A DNA stretch of 64,000 nt. Origin: Siphonodentalium dalli. Lineage: Eukaryota > Mollusca > Scaphopoda > Gadilida > Siphonodentaliidae. Shown one piece after another: positions 47,419 through 59,508 of this stretch. Numbering within the stretch: the first letter of the stretch is position 1; each line of letters starts with the position of its first letter. A model generated the notes under the pieces. It was given only the letters and a program-made list of their open reading frames with translations, ran no database searches and was not told where the DNA came from. A program made the position numbers and the translations under genes. The stretch is from NCBI GenBank assembly GCA_032622095.1, contig CP136062.1:129597282-129661281 (forward strand), read 5' to 3'.

Positions 47419-49088
47419 GTAAGTCTTATTGTACATGTACGGTGTGATATATTGAACGGAGTTGATGGTCATACCCACATGATACGTCTTCTACGTGTTG
47501 GGCTGTGTTCTCCCCTGTGGCGATTGCGTGCGTATAAAGGAATCAGTAAATTTGCATGCATAATAGACCATAATACTCGTACTTGAGTTTGCATTGCGGC
47601 ATATTCACTACATGCACCCATGTCAACTATTAGTCAAAATTCCGTAATCTAATTTTCTAATAAATATGTTTAAACCAACTAGTCAGCATTCGAAATTATT
47701 GGTTTGTTATTTCGAAAGATCGGAATTCCTATGAAAATAATGTAACTAATTTTTTAAAACACAATTTTGAAGCTTCGTGATAAACATAGCAATTATCGTC
47801 TTTATGACATCGAAGAATTCTTGAAGTGAGATAAACGCGTGTCGAATCACACTTTGCAAGGAACAGACCAACGTTGAGCCCCTTTTTGTATCATTTTGAA
47901 GAAAAATCGTAACCAAAGCTCTGTGAGTTGAATAATTCTTTATACAATCTATATACAGTCTATATAAACGTATATATATATCAGCCTGGTGTGATCTCCG
48001 GAACCGGGCTCCAATGTGACATTAGGTAGCATACTCTGGGACTCAAAACCGCCATGAGGATTAAATAAGGTACTCAATCCGATCAGACGGTCCCCATATC
48101 ATCAAGATACAACAACAACAACATTTTTTTTTAAATACGCTTTAGTTATCAGCATCGATTAATTGCAACAGAGTAATGCTAACCACTGTCATCTATGGTA
48201 TCAAACTTCCCAAAACGTGTTATTTATCAACATTTTGTTCAACGAAATATGGCCGTATTATCACTTGAGTATCACGAGATTTGACCGTGTTACCACTTGA
48301 TTTTAGAGTTATCCATCTTCATCCGCAATTTCGACCTATTTTTTCTGGGCTAGAAAAATTGCACATCTCGAGAAATAGCAAACTTTAAAAATCGATATCT
48401 GCTCACTCTCCGCTTTGATGGGTGAGTTCCTCGACTCGAATCAAATATTTGTTTACCCCCCGAAGCCAAAGAAATTGTAATTTGGGAGCGTTAATTCGGA
48501 TAATGCATCTTTAAGTACATTGAAAACCATGCTAAAGTTTCTTCTTTACTCGTCATGATTATACCTACCAATAAAGCAACATTAAAGGCACATGCCGGCC
48601 GGAAGTGTCGAATTACGTTTTAGTAATGTTCACTTCCATCACATTTCGGTGATCAAACTAGGTCGATCCATACGCGAAATAATTTTGAACGCACTTTGTT
48701 TGCCGGAGAAAACTTACTAAAGTCATTAAAAAACAATGATAATTCGTGGTCACTCCATTCCTGTATGGTGAAAATAAAGAGCGTTTTTTTCCACTTATGT
48801 GCGCAAAATTGAAGACAGCTGATAATTTTCGATATCATCGATGGAGTTTTCATAATATATCAAGTCTGTGCATGTATAAAATGGTAGTTCGCGTATTTAT
48901 CGACATATATTACTTCTGCTACCAAAGTACATGTATATAGTGTTTCAGGTTCAAATAAGTCATATCTGTTAAAGAAGCTCCAACACAATATATGTCCTTA
49001 ATGAATGACACATTTATTTTGATATTTCAGATAAGTTGTGATGTCAACACAGCTTGGATAGGCTCTCGATCAAACTAAAAGAGCAATA
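47419..49088. other. Probable intron or intergenic DNA with a MITE
   Basis: Besides the family-B MITE at 48058-48514, a TTAAAGGCACATGCCGG word at about 48583 looks like a decayed end of the family-A TTAA element. The latter's AATAAAGAGCG motif recurs at 48773. No exon was recognised. Confidence 0.4.
48058..48514 (+). mobile_element. TTAA-type MITE family B, copy 2
   Basis: The left end TTAAATAAGGTACTCAATCC and the right end CGGATAATGCATCTTTAA are imperfect inverted repeats. The interior matches 39827-40774 without its Helitron. It supplies the empty site for that Helitron-3 insertion (CTCGAATCAAATATTTG). No coding sequence. Confidence 0.6.
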
Positions 49089-49151
49089 ATGGACAGAGCA
49101 GAATCGGCATATCCCGATCAGATAGACAGACGTATCTACGATTCGTGCGAG
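49089..49151 (+). CDS. Candidate first coding exon of the CD225-type gene
   Basis: An ATG begins MDRAESAYPDQIDRRIYDSC and the frame ends in phase 0 at GAG|GTATGG. Sequence before the ATG, back to a TATTTCAG acceptor at about 49030, has stops in all frames, so it would be 5' UTR. Phase 0 matches the next candidate exon (51405) and the CD225 exon (56845). A short acidic/polar N-terminus is plausible for a dispanin-type protein. No transcript evidence is available. Confidence 0.3.
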
Positions 49152-51404
49152 GTATGGTCAATAGTTCGTTTATGATGAAGCACACGCGGGTAGGATTTAC
49201 ACTAAATGTGACACAAAAAGAAATTAAACAGATTTAAGATTCCCATCGCATATTTACATAGCATTTAAAATAATTCTAGTCATATATTTTACAAAAGCTA
49301 TCACAATTAAACTCACACAAACGCACTCAATTTTAAACCTTCAAGACAATTGCATTTAGCGTGGTGGGTAAAGGGTGTACGTCAATATGATATTTTGTCA
49401 TAGTGAGAATGTCTCATATTACTGTATACTATCCCGATTGTTTGTCATGTTTTGAAAGACGATCGGTGGCTTCCACGTGTTGTGGAGTGATTTCCAACTG
49501 ACATCAACTCTCGGTCTGATCTTTCCTTCAACAATAAACTGACAATGCCGTGATATGGTCTTTAACAGCAGAAACAATGACAAAATGTACACCAATCAAA
49601 AATAACTTTCTTTTCTACTTAATAGATTCGACAATTCCTCTTTGGCCAAAGTTTTTTTACCCCAAAATCGGAAATCTAATTCAAAAATCAAAATTGATCT
49701 TGTAACGGGAGCGACTTGAGAATCAGATTTGTAGTATGGTCATAGATCTGCTAATTGATTAGGTGATACGGCTTTAACAATGAATCCTTTGTTATCGGGC
49801 ATATGGTGGGAGTAGTATAACAATGCATGGTGGGTTTAAATACATCTAGACACGGTATTTGAAGGTATGGACATACTGATATAGAATGTTAGATGTTAAA
49901 TAAAACAAAACTATTCATTTATTGTGAGACAAGAAAGTGATGACTTAAAATGTTTTTAATTTGGCCCAAAAAATAATAATGTTCGGCCCAGCGTGAACAC
50001 TGTTCTGCATCTACTTTTGACTGACAGGTCCGATTCGTCATCTCCAGGTAAAACTAAATTGAAGCGTTTCTATACTAAATGGATTCTCCCGTGCACTCAG
50101 TTATAACAAATACATTGGAATGATCTATTATTCACGTGAAAGGGTTTTTCATGAAAAAAGAAACATGCCATAGATAATCCTGGTGCAGAAGAACTCCTAT
50201 TGAAGGGAAATGATCAGATAATAAGCCACCATGCTTAATTTTGAAGACACTCGTTGAGATGGTCTATCCAATACTAAACACCTAATAATTAAGATATCAA
50301 ACAATTCCTGATCGAAACTTCTATAAATGACAGACGCTTACATTTGTAAATAGTAAGTTGATCGTTTTTGTCAAATGTGATCGTTTATTGCATATTATCT
50401 CAGGGTCAATGGACGAGCGACTGGACATTCGGAAACTGGGTGGTCGAGCACGAAGGGAGAGACCATTTAGTTTACGAATGTTCAGTCCATTAACTGACTT
50501 AAAACACAGGTTTGAGAGATCTAGATATACAACGATGAACTGTATTTTCAAACCGATGAATTGTTCTGATGAATTACACCGTCATAATATCATATTCGTT
50601 GCTATCAAAACTAAATATGGTACACGTGTAAGCTAAAAAAAACCCTCACATATTTCAATTCCACGTCTGAGTAGTGTGACACTTCAACTGTTTATTTCGC
50701 GCTCCGCGTGTATAATGTTTCGCCTTTTCTTGGTATACAGTGGGCACAAGGGCGTTTTATTTATAGAATCAGCTGATAGAATGGGAATTTTTGGACGGAT
50801 TAAAAGTCGAACTGCGACCCGGAGGCCGAGTCCGGTAAAAGGTGTAGTTGGGAATTTTAATTTCAATTTCAAATGTTATTCGGATGCCAAGAAGTGCAAG
50901 GCGATTAATTCTATGAGTTGGTCATTCGTGAAACCAATATATTTTATATTCTATAATTATAACCATGGGTATATAATATATGATCTTGAGCGCGTTACCA
51001 TTTCTGACTATGGTTTTATTGTATCCTGTGAAATTGACGTAAACTAAGCCGCCAAGGGGGAAAGGGAATGGTGCGACCATATTCAAAAGGACGGGAGGTG
51101 GGCAATCAAGCCATTAGAACTGTCAAATTTGTTCGTTTGAACGTGCAAGGTCGTATTTAATGCCGAGAATAGTTTTGATAATGGCCGGACAAATTTCTTT
51201 ACCGAATGTCGGAATTGAAGGGTGGGTGCCAATAATATGTCATTGATGTGGGTTTATCGGAGATTTAAACTGAATATGTCGAATCGGTCATCATTATTCG
51301 AATCTCCTCAATCAATTCATCAGCCTTTTTAAAATGCTAAACTCATAATTAAGATGGAGTTGTATAACCCATAATATTTCCATTGTTTTATATATCGGTT
51401 CCAG

Positions 51405-51545
51405 AGAGCGGAAGAGTTTGATGACCGAATCAGGTGCAGCAGTATGCCTGATATGACGTCAGTCGACGATAAAGACCAAGAGAGAAGACTAAGCTTGGAG
51501 TTCAAGGATAAAAGGAGAGATCCGGAAACGAGATGTCTCATATCA
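51405..51545 (+). CDS. Candidate internal exon of the CD225-type gene
   Basis: The 141-nt open block follows ATATCGGTTCCAG and ends CTCATATCA|GTACAC, a weak donor. It is phase 0 at both ends and encodes a highly charged peptide (RAEEFDDRIRCSS...DKDQERRLSLEFKDKRRD). Such a polar stretch would be the cytosolic N-terminal region of a dispanin. The phase compatibility with 49089-49151 and 56845-56970 is the main support. Confidence 0.35.
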
Positions 51546-52469
51546 GTACACGTTAGTGATTCTATATATGTATATATGCTGAGCTAAATTCAGTTCGAAC
51601 TTGATCTGAGTTGAGGGGCATCTCAATGCGCCATTGCGATCGACGCATGACCATCTCGATAAGAAACATGGGGGCACTGGCTCAGAATGTGTGTTCGTTG
51701 CTTTAATGGATGTGTGTGAAAACATTTTCTTTCTTATCGAAATGGTCATCTGTCGATCGGAATGCCATATTTTGTTGTACATTCTCCGCAATTGTATTCT
51801 GTGACCATCTGATAACTGTATACATATGTATACATCAGTGCCAATAATGGTAACATAATATAATTTCGGATTAAGTGCATTGGGCTGTACTGGTAGCGAT
51901 ATATTCGTTGTCTGTTAATACCTCCGAGCCAATGTTCAGACTGATATATTCGCATACACGTAAAATTTCGCTGAAAAGGCATCCCAGATGGAGGCAATAA
52001 AGAAATATACTATTCATATTGCACACGCGCTGGCGATTTTATCGCCGCGTTTTTAATGTCGGGCGGCTCTGGTAATCGAAGTTCTGCGTTCGATTGCATT
52101 CATTCCTTTCGCAGGTTCAGTGCTAACCGGTTGTTTTCCTCGGCCATTGTTTTCTTTGCCGATATATCCGGTGGAAACAATGTGGCAATAGAATCAAGGA
52201 CGTGCCTAGAGGGTCTCGGTTGGGGGGGGGTGCCCACATTGGAATTTTAAACTGGACCCCCTCCGCTTGAACCTGACCAAACTCACAAAATTGATTCGAT
52301 TCCATTAGCACCACTTCAACCGGTACAACGCAGGCCATAGATGGACAGCTACTAATCAGCGGCCTCAATCTTTCAAAGTGTTTTTCCAACCGGACCCCCT
52401 CCTAAAGTTGGAAAATGTCCAACTGATCAGGAGGGGGGGGGGGGGGTCGCACAAATGTTTTATCATACA

Positions 52470-52850
52470 GGGCCGGGGTGGGTGGGTCCGACGAGGCCCG
52501 AAAAAATGAGTTTGTGCAAAAAAAATTATATTAACATTTTTGCCCTTGTTTTAAGTTGTTTTCAAATATATTCATTAATAATTGTGTTCTAAGGCAGGTC
52601 ATGGCCTTTACAAACACTTAGGAACAGGGTAGGTATAAGATATAAGTAATACAGGGAGATCTTTTAAAAACATACCTATACCGGGCGGGGTGGGTGCATC
52701 TCAGAGGCCTGAACAAATTTGTTTGTGCACATTTTTTTCAACCCACATTATGAACATTGTTTTAAGTTGTTTTCACTAATAAATGTGTTCTAACATAGAT
52801 TATGACCTTAACCAACACTTAAGAACATATGTAGGTATAAGATAAAGCAC
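52470..52850. repeat. Diverged two-copy tandem repeat (about 200 bp unit)
   Basis: Copies at about 52470-52660 and 52680-52850 share GGGGTGGGTG, TTTGTGCA, TGTTTTAAGTTGTTTTCA and AACACTTA(A/G)GAACA, then GTAGGTATAAGATA. A poly-G tract and GGACCCCCTCC words lie just upstream, so it may be a decayed G-rich TIR element. Confidence 0.6.
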
Positions 52851-53074
52851 TCTCTGGTGCCAAATAAAAGTGATGACTGAATAGGAGTGCTGGTTTGCAT
52901 TTCACCTCAAATTAATATTGAATAGTGGCTGGTAGTGCTGGCATTTTCACTCGGGCATGTCTAATGACCAAATAATATTTGTGCTGCAGAGTGCTGGCTA
53001 ACAAAATACCTCAAATTAAAAAATAAACATGCCAGCATGTTTATTTGGCTCCAAAGAGTGATACTTATATACTA

Positions 53075-53858
53075 CTAGAAGGTGACCCGACTTCGTCCGG
53101 ACTTTGACCTTGAATTGACCATTTTGAAGGTCAATGTCAGGTGGGGTCAAACACCAACACCCCAAAAATGGTGGAAATCGGCCCAGCGGATACCGGGAAA
53201 TCGGCCCAGCGGATACCGAGATACCCTATGCATCAAATTTCGTCCGTAAAAATCCACCAGTTTAACCCGATTTTATTTCCACTCAAGTATATAAACGCGC
53301 CTCATTAATTATCAAGTTTCAACGTAAAGATAAATTACCATCGGTGCCCGAGATATCGCCAAGACGTCTGAAACAGTCAAATGCATCGGCCGGTTAAGCG
53401 TTAACGTGATCTAACGTTATGACCTCTAACGACGTCATAGAAGTTACGCATTGTTTTTATCATGATGGAAGATAGTACCACTTCTTCTTGATAATTGAGG
53501 CAGATAACTAAAACGGATACATACGCATTATATATCGCTGGAAAGAGGAAATACGAAAGATTCTCACAGTGTCATTATTGTGACTGGCATTTTATTATTC
53601 GCGCTGTTTCGAATCGATTTGTAAGCACCGAACTCAAATGAAAGTCCCGTAACACAGCGTAAAAACAGATTTGACCTCGGCACGGGAAAAGTTGACCTCG
53701 GATCTGAAAATCAATAGGCCTATGTCACCCCCCGGCCGAAAATACCCCCACATACCAAGTTTCATCGAAATCGGGTTGGCCGTTTTCGAGTTCATCGATT
53801 ACACACACACACACAAACACACAAACACACACACAGATCTTCCAAAATATATAATAGA
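53075..53858 (-). mobile_element. Helitron-3 dimer, unit 1
   Basis: On the minus strand the element starts TCTATTATATATTTTGGAAG at 53858, runs through a GT-rich 5' region and ends with CGGACGAAGTCGGG, TCACCTT and CTAG at 53075. The host base before it is A (T on the minus strand), as expected. It has no ORF. The interior carries a repeated CGGCCCAGCGGATACCG. Confidence 0.85.
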
Positions 53859-54654
53859 CTAGAAGGTGACCCGACTTCGTCCGGGCTTTGACCTTGAATT
53901 GACCTTTTTTTTAAGGTCAAGGTCAGGTGGAGTCGAACACCAACACCCCAAAAATGGTGGAAATCGGCCCAGCGGATACCGGGAAATCGGCCCAGCGGAT
54001 ACCGAGATACCCTATGCATCAAATTTCGCCCGTAAAAATCCGCCAGTTTAACCCGATTTGATTTCCACTCAAGTATATAAACGCGCCTCATATACACACG
54101 CTCATTACTTATCAAGTTTCAACGTAAAGATAAATTACCATCGGTGCCCGAGATATCGCCAAGACGTCTGAAACAGTCAAATGCATCGGCCGGTTAAGCG
54201 TTAACGTGATCTAACGTTGTGACCTCTAACGACGTCATAGAAGTTACGCATTGTTTTTATCCTGATGGAAGATAGTACCACTTCTTCTTGACAATTGAGG
54301 CAGATAACTAAAACGGATACATACGCATTATATATCGTTGGAAAGAGGAAACACGAAAGATTCTCATAGTGTCATTATTGTGACTGGCATTTTATTATTC
54401 GCGCTGTTTCGAATCGATTTGTAAGCACCGAACTCAATTGAAAGTCCCGTAACACAGCGTAAAAACAGATTTGACCTCGGCACGTGAAAAGTTGACATCG
54501 GATCTGAAAATCAATAGGCCTATGTCACCCTCCGGCTGAAAATGCCCCCACATACCAAGTTTCATCGAAATCGGGTCGGCCGTTTTCGAGTTCATCGATT
54601 ACACACACACACACACCCTAACACACACACAGATCTTCCAAAATATATAATAGA
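53859..54654 (-). mobile_element. Helitron-3 dimer, unit 2
   Basis: This unit begins (plus strand CTAGAAGGTGACCCGAC) at the base after unit 1 and ends TATATAATAGA|T. It is collinear with unit 1 and differs by scattered substitutions and an insert near 54090. The junction on the minus strand is CTAG|TCTATTATAT, 3' end to 5' end with no spacer. Confidence 0.85.
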
Positions 54655-56844
54655 TATAACTGTCATTGCACGTATGGCTATTTATAAGGTGTTCTGATAT
54701 GATGGTTGGTGGCACCTTTTTGGGAACAACAGTGAAGAAGTCATTAATTAGTAACTGGACAATATATGTAAAAATTAAACACAATGTTGGCTTATTGGCA
54801 CTATAAATATTACCTCACAATATCTGTGCATACTGTAGAATTAAACACTTTTTATTTCAAAATGTATTTTTCAATGTCGAAAACAACATCATAACCGTTG
54901 ATAGTTTTTCAATTGTTTGAACACTTGGAATCTGCCAGAAATGGACCAATTTAAAACTTATCTTTGATTCTGTTTGATTTGGTCTTGAATAGATTTAAAA
55001 TGATTTTTTTCATATTTTAGGGGGTGGGTCCAAAAAAAAGGGTGGGTGGGTAGCAAAAGGGCTGTAATTTTTTTTTGGGCCCTGTATGTGTAAATTTTCT
55101 CACGACCCCCCCCTGAACTAATGGCCATTTCAGTCCAAATTTTGAACAGCAGTAGGAACATATGTAAATTCCCCATTACGGAAACAATTAAACTTATTGT
55201 TGGTGATAAATTACCAACTTTGTTGTGCCAGGTTTGATATTTCAACTATTGAACAATTTGACCAAAGTTGGGGGGTGAAACACACCTCCTACGACCCTGC
55301 CGACTGATATTAACATCGTAATTGTAAACCACCATCCTGACCTCAACTACGCCATCTTTGTATCTATTGTATGGTAATCACTACGATACATGGCTATATC
55401 TATATATAGATATACGACATGAAAAATGTTAACCCAAGGGAATGGGGTAAATATATTTCCCCGCAGCTGGAAGTGCATGGTGCAGTATGATATTTCAACT
55501 ATTGAAACACTTTACCAAAGTTTGGGGGGGTGAGACACCCCTCCACACCCTGTCGCCACATCCCTGACAAGTGATGCGAACTCAATTTGACAAAACAAAA
55601 ACATTTAAAAACAAAATAATAAAAAAAACCTATCGCCGATATAACATGCACCCGGGTATCTCGATTCACCACACCACATTTTCTTGAATTAAGAAAAATG
55701 AAGTCTCCTCTCATGGTCTTCAGATATGATATGGATATATGAACTGCTAAAAATCCTATCTTGCATCAGATTGTGTTACCGGAATACACCAACAGTTTAC
55801 ATATTGTTCATCCCAGAATCTTATAGTAATTGGCAGTTCTTAATTATCGTGTCAGAATAATCGCTTGTACCAAATTTGAAAAAGAAATTCCAGTTATAGA
55901 TTGTGAGAAATTCTATTTTGAAATATTAGGAAATTTTGGCAAAACGTGGACCTGCCCCTTAAAGGTGGCAGTTTAGTCCGATCCTTATTTGTGTGTAGAC
56001 GTGCAATAGTTTTGCTTACACGCACCAGCTATTCACATCATCAAGCAAGTGTTTTATGCTCGGAACGTGGACGTATAGCCTACTCCAGTTTAAGTCAAAC
56101 AAACGGAAATTGAGTTGATGATGCAAATGTCCCAAATACCAAACATATAACTGAATGTGTTCCCTCATTATCGGACAATAAACAAAAGTGTGTAGTTAAC
56201 AGTATTTCCAATATCTAAGTAATGCCCCCAACACTGAGATAAATATTGAAAACTTGATCAACAGGGACGACTTTTACCATAACAAATCGTTCATGCCAAA
56301 CAAATCCTGCAACCGATTGATATAATACATGGTTAAGAGGTCCTGCTAATTTGCTATAATGTTGGTGAGTATTGTCGAATTGCTATGATGCTGGTAGATA
56401 AAACTGATACTGTTAACAAAAAGTACCGTTATTGTTTCTAAAGTTGTCTCAATCCGAACATATTGAGGAAAAGCCAGTATTTGCATAATACCCTCAAGAC
56501 ATATGTTGTAAAATATTCTTATAATGGATGTATTGGTTGTTGCAAACTGACCATAATCAAGATGATTATTGGTCTCGTTTTTCAAACACCTGTGCACATA
56601 TACATATTTGTTATTCAATATTTTATAGACACCGGCTTTCTGTCAAATTGGCCGGGTTAGCCAAACGCCGCGAAAATAACAACATTAGAAGAAATAACGT
56701 TTCCAATATAATATAAAGTTAGCAGGACCACTTAACCTGCATGTGTGTATATATTCTCTTTGATTGAGTTTGGTTTTTGAAGATCTCACTTTTTCAAATT
56801 TTCAGTGTATTTACATGTACATGATGTAGTCGTTTCTCTTGCAG
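54655..56844. other. Intron DNA upstream of the CD225 exon
   Basis: Contains two related blocks with ACCAAAGTTGGGGGGTGA and CACCCCTCC (about 55260 and 55510), and a CCCCCCCCTG-type poly-G/C end near 55110 that resembles the G-rich TIR family. The 56.1-56.3 kb part is a diverged copy of sequence at 61.5-61.7 kb. No exon was recognised. Confidence 0.4.
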
Positions 56845-56970
56845 CCATCGCCGGCGCCGACGTTCGCGCGGTTTCAGGACGAACCGGAGAGCCACCTGAC
56901 GAGCGCCGTTCTTGTCACCATGTTCTGCTTCTTCCCTCTCGGTATCGGCGCGATTTACAACTCATTACAG
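56845..56970 (+). CDS. CD225/dispanin-domain exon (first half of the domain, partial gene)
   Basis: The 126-nt phase-0 exon lies between TTCTCTTGCAG and GTGAGC. It encodes a proline-rich lead (PSPAPTFARFQDEPESH), then LTSAVLVTMFCFFPLGIGAI and YNSLQ. The order, hydrophobic helix with CFFPLGI followed by A-x-Y, is the hallmark of the first intramembrane segment and start of the cytosolic loop in CD225 proteins (IFITM, SynDIG/PRRT/TMEM91 groups). Such proteins are two-pass membrane proteins. The exon ends at the usual place for an intron inside the domain. The second-half exon was not found to 64 kb. Confidence 0.75.
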
Positions 56971-57270
56971 GTGAGCTATCTGCGCGGAGCGATATATAGT
57001 TCATTACATGTAAGCTACCTGCATCGGCGCGATATATAATTCATTACATGTGAGCTATCTGCACGGCGCGATATATAATTCATTACATGTGAGCTATCTG
57101 CACAAGCGCCATATACAACTCATTACACGGGAGCTATAATCTGCATCGGCGCGATATACAACTCATTACATGTGAGCTATATCTGCATCAGCGCGATATA
57201 CAACACATTATACAGATGAGCTTTCGGCATCGGCGCAAGATAAAACTCATTACATGTGAGCTATATCTAT
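56941..57270 (+). repeat. Minisatellite derived from the CD225 exon 3' end and its splice donor
   Basis: Eight units of about 39-44 bp follow one another. The first is the exon end itself (ATCGGCGCGATTTACAAC, TCATTACAG, then GTGAGCTATCTGC). The others carry ATATATAATTCATTACAT and then GTGAGCTATCTGC. Most copies retain a GTGAGC or GTAAGC donor core. The coding frame stays open through the first repeat (donor 2 at 57010, 39 nt on, in phase) and stops in the second. Confidence 0.85.
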
Positions 57271-57370
57271 AAAACGAAAGTGTATGAAATCTACTCTTTA
57301 AAAGTTTTAGTCTGAATTTAAATAATACGTAACTAAATTGAGGGCGAAGCAAGTGTTCCAAATACCACGC

Positions 57371-57535
57371 ATTAAATATACGTATGTTCATATTGGAGTA
57401 CTGTCGCACATTAAACTAACGTGTATTCATATTGGAGTACTCTCACACATTAAACATGCGTGCATCCAGATTGTAGTTCTGTTGCATATTAAAAGTACGT
57501 GTATTCACATTGCATTTCTGTCGCACATTACACAA
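57371..57535 (+). repeat. Second minisatellite, about 45-bp unit, four copies
   Basis: Units contain ACGTGTATTCATATTGGAGTA and CTGTCGCACATTAAA with changes. Because the unit is near 45 bp, one frame reads a repeating TCIHIGVLSHIK-like peptide, but this has no start context or splice support and is taken as intronic. Confidence 0.75.
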
Positions 57536-57544
57536 AGTGTGTAG

Positions 57545-58440
57545 CCAACATTATCGTTATATAGGATGTGTTCTCAGAGTTTACAGGAATATATAAAATC
57601 TCGATCCGCATGCATGAGCGACATGTACCCAACCACGTCAATGTCAGAACCCTGCAATTATATTTCCCGGTTCTTGGTTTCTACACGAATAATGATTGGA
57701 TCAAACTTTATTCTTTCTGAGTAGAATTCCTATATATACTTTCGTTTTTTGTTCGGTGAACTGCATCGGTTAAATACAGTATAACTTGAGGTTATTAAAT
57801 ATATATCAGCATTCGCATTGTTCATTTTCGAACTGCAAATGCGCTTTTCATATATCTGGAGAAGAGACTGTTAGACTGTTAGTGTGGCAGTAAGTCAAAG
57901 CGACCATTTCAAATTCGACCTTAAATCCCGGCTTGTGAAATGGAGATGACAAATGGGACCTGTATATGCTCGATGTTTATCGAAATTATGCTAGTCACGT
58001 GTTGAACATATTGATGTTGATTTCAAACGTTTAGTTGTACCACGAGTTATTCAGGACGTGGATCTACACGCGTGACCGATATTGAACACCAGGGGAAATC
58101 CATGTTAAAGTGTCCAATCAACATCTGCGTTTTCTCGCTCATAGACCAGTTCCAGCCCGCCGTGCATCATCGACATCCGTGGTTTGATTAGCATAACGCT
58201 TATAACAAAAAACATATGATCATGAGAAAGCTCTCTGGTTGATGAATTGAATGGTCAGTGGCAGTTCCCAAGAGAACGACCACGCTGGGTGCAATATAGA
58301 ATGCGCGTGCTTTGGCATTCACGAACAGAGATATATAAAACACTATTTGCACCCATCCATTCGGCAACCGTTCACATTCTCGATACGATTTGCGGGTTGA
58401 AATTACCACCCCGTAGCATAACTAACAAGAGCATCGCCTA
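57545..58440. other. Non-coding stretch, nothing recognised
   Basis: Short frames only. The missing second half of the CD225 domain was looked for here and not found. Confidence 0.35.
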
Positions 58441-58840
58441 AGAACGTGGCAAAATACGCCCATGGTAATTTCAACAATAGGCCATAACATAATTGGCGGA
58501 CGGTACCAAAATTCAAGCTTGACCTGTATTTTGGGCTAGTATACTCACATACCAAATTTCATTCCATTCAAATCAGACTTAAAGTTATTATCCGGAAACG
58601 AAAATTAAGTGCAAATTCCAACAAAAAGGTCCGTAACTCTGGTGAAAATTGGCTGGCAAATTCGAACTTAACCTGTATTTTGTGCTGGTGAACCCACATA
58701 CCAAATTTCAGTTCATTCAGTTCAGATTTACTAAAGTTATCATCCGGTCACGAAAAAAGCGAACGGACGGATGTCCCGACAGACGGACGGACAGAAAAAT
58801 AACATAACACGTCGTTTCTTTTTTCAAAACGGGCGTATAG
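58441..58840. repeat. Dispersed repeat with an internal direct duplication
   Basis: Two copies of a block of about 95 bp (from 58510 and 58652) share GACCTGTATTTTG, CACATACCAAATTTCA and AAAGTTAT(T/C)ATCCGG. They are followed by GACAGACGGACGGACAGAAA and ACGTCGTTTC. The architecture resembles non-autonomous mobile DNA, but no termini could be assigned. Confidence 0.5.
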
Positions 58841-59280
58841 AAAAATTAAAGTTTAGGAATTCTACTCTAAAAGAGTAGTGTTTGATGCAATCCTTATTTC
58901 AGTAGAACTTCAATCGTTGTTGTTTCTCATCTAAGTACAACATATTGATTTATTTAAACACTATTTGCCCCAATTAAGATTACAATTATAATAAACAGCA
59001 TTTCGATGATGAAAACATGAGCAGACTAGAAAAGGGGGAAGAGGATCTAACAGCAAGCAGATATCGGCTTTAATGTGTTGAGCTATCTCCTCAGGAAAGT
59101 AGAAATATTTTAGAAATAAAGAAAGTGCGAATGGCAAGTGGCGAAGTTCGAGAAACAATAGTTTAAAAAAAATGATGGTATATTATGTACTTATACAGAC
59201 GAGTTTACGATATGTGTTGAAATGATAAACGTATAGGAAGGCAATAAGGAGAGAGGGATATACATGTATTAACAAGGAAT

Positions 59281-59302
59281 AGGAGACAGAGACAGATAGA
59301 GT

Positions 59303-59338
<36 letters not shown>

Positions 59339-59446
59339 TAGAGAGAGGGAGAGAGAGATAGAGAGAGAGGGGAGGGAGGCAGAGAGAGAGTGAGATAGAT
59401 AGAGAGATGGAGAGAGAGAGCAAGCGAGAGAGAGGGAGAGAGAGCG

Positions 59447-59506
<60 letters not shown>
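59281..59506. repeat. (GA)n microsatellite, about 225 bp
   Basis: A long, partly interrupted GAGAGA/GATAGA tract becomes a pure (GA) run at its 3' end. The opposite strand gives a Leu-Ser repeat frame, which is an artefact of the repeat. Confidence 0.95.

Positions 59507-59508
<2 letters not shown>

Noticed and set aside
50028-50046. A 20-nt microexon-like piece between TGACAG and GTAAAA
   Set aside because: Joining it breaks the frame of every candidate neighbour.
50404-50509. A 106-nt open block between AG and GT encoding MDERLDIRKLGGRARRERPF
   Set aside because: Its phase does not fit any neighbouring candidate exon, and the donor (GTTTGA) is poor.
50676-51047. A 123-codon frame on the plus strand
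   Set aside because: Composition is ordinary for AT-rich DNA, no domain is recognisable, and splice sites are not convincing.
57338-57544. A frame reading repeated CIHIGVLSHIK
   Set aside because: It is produced by a 45-bp minisatellite and has no start or splice support.
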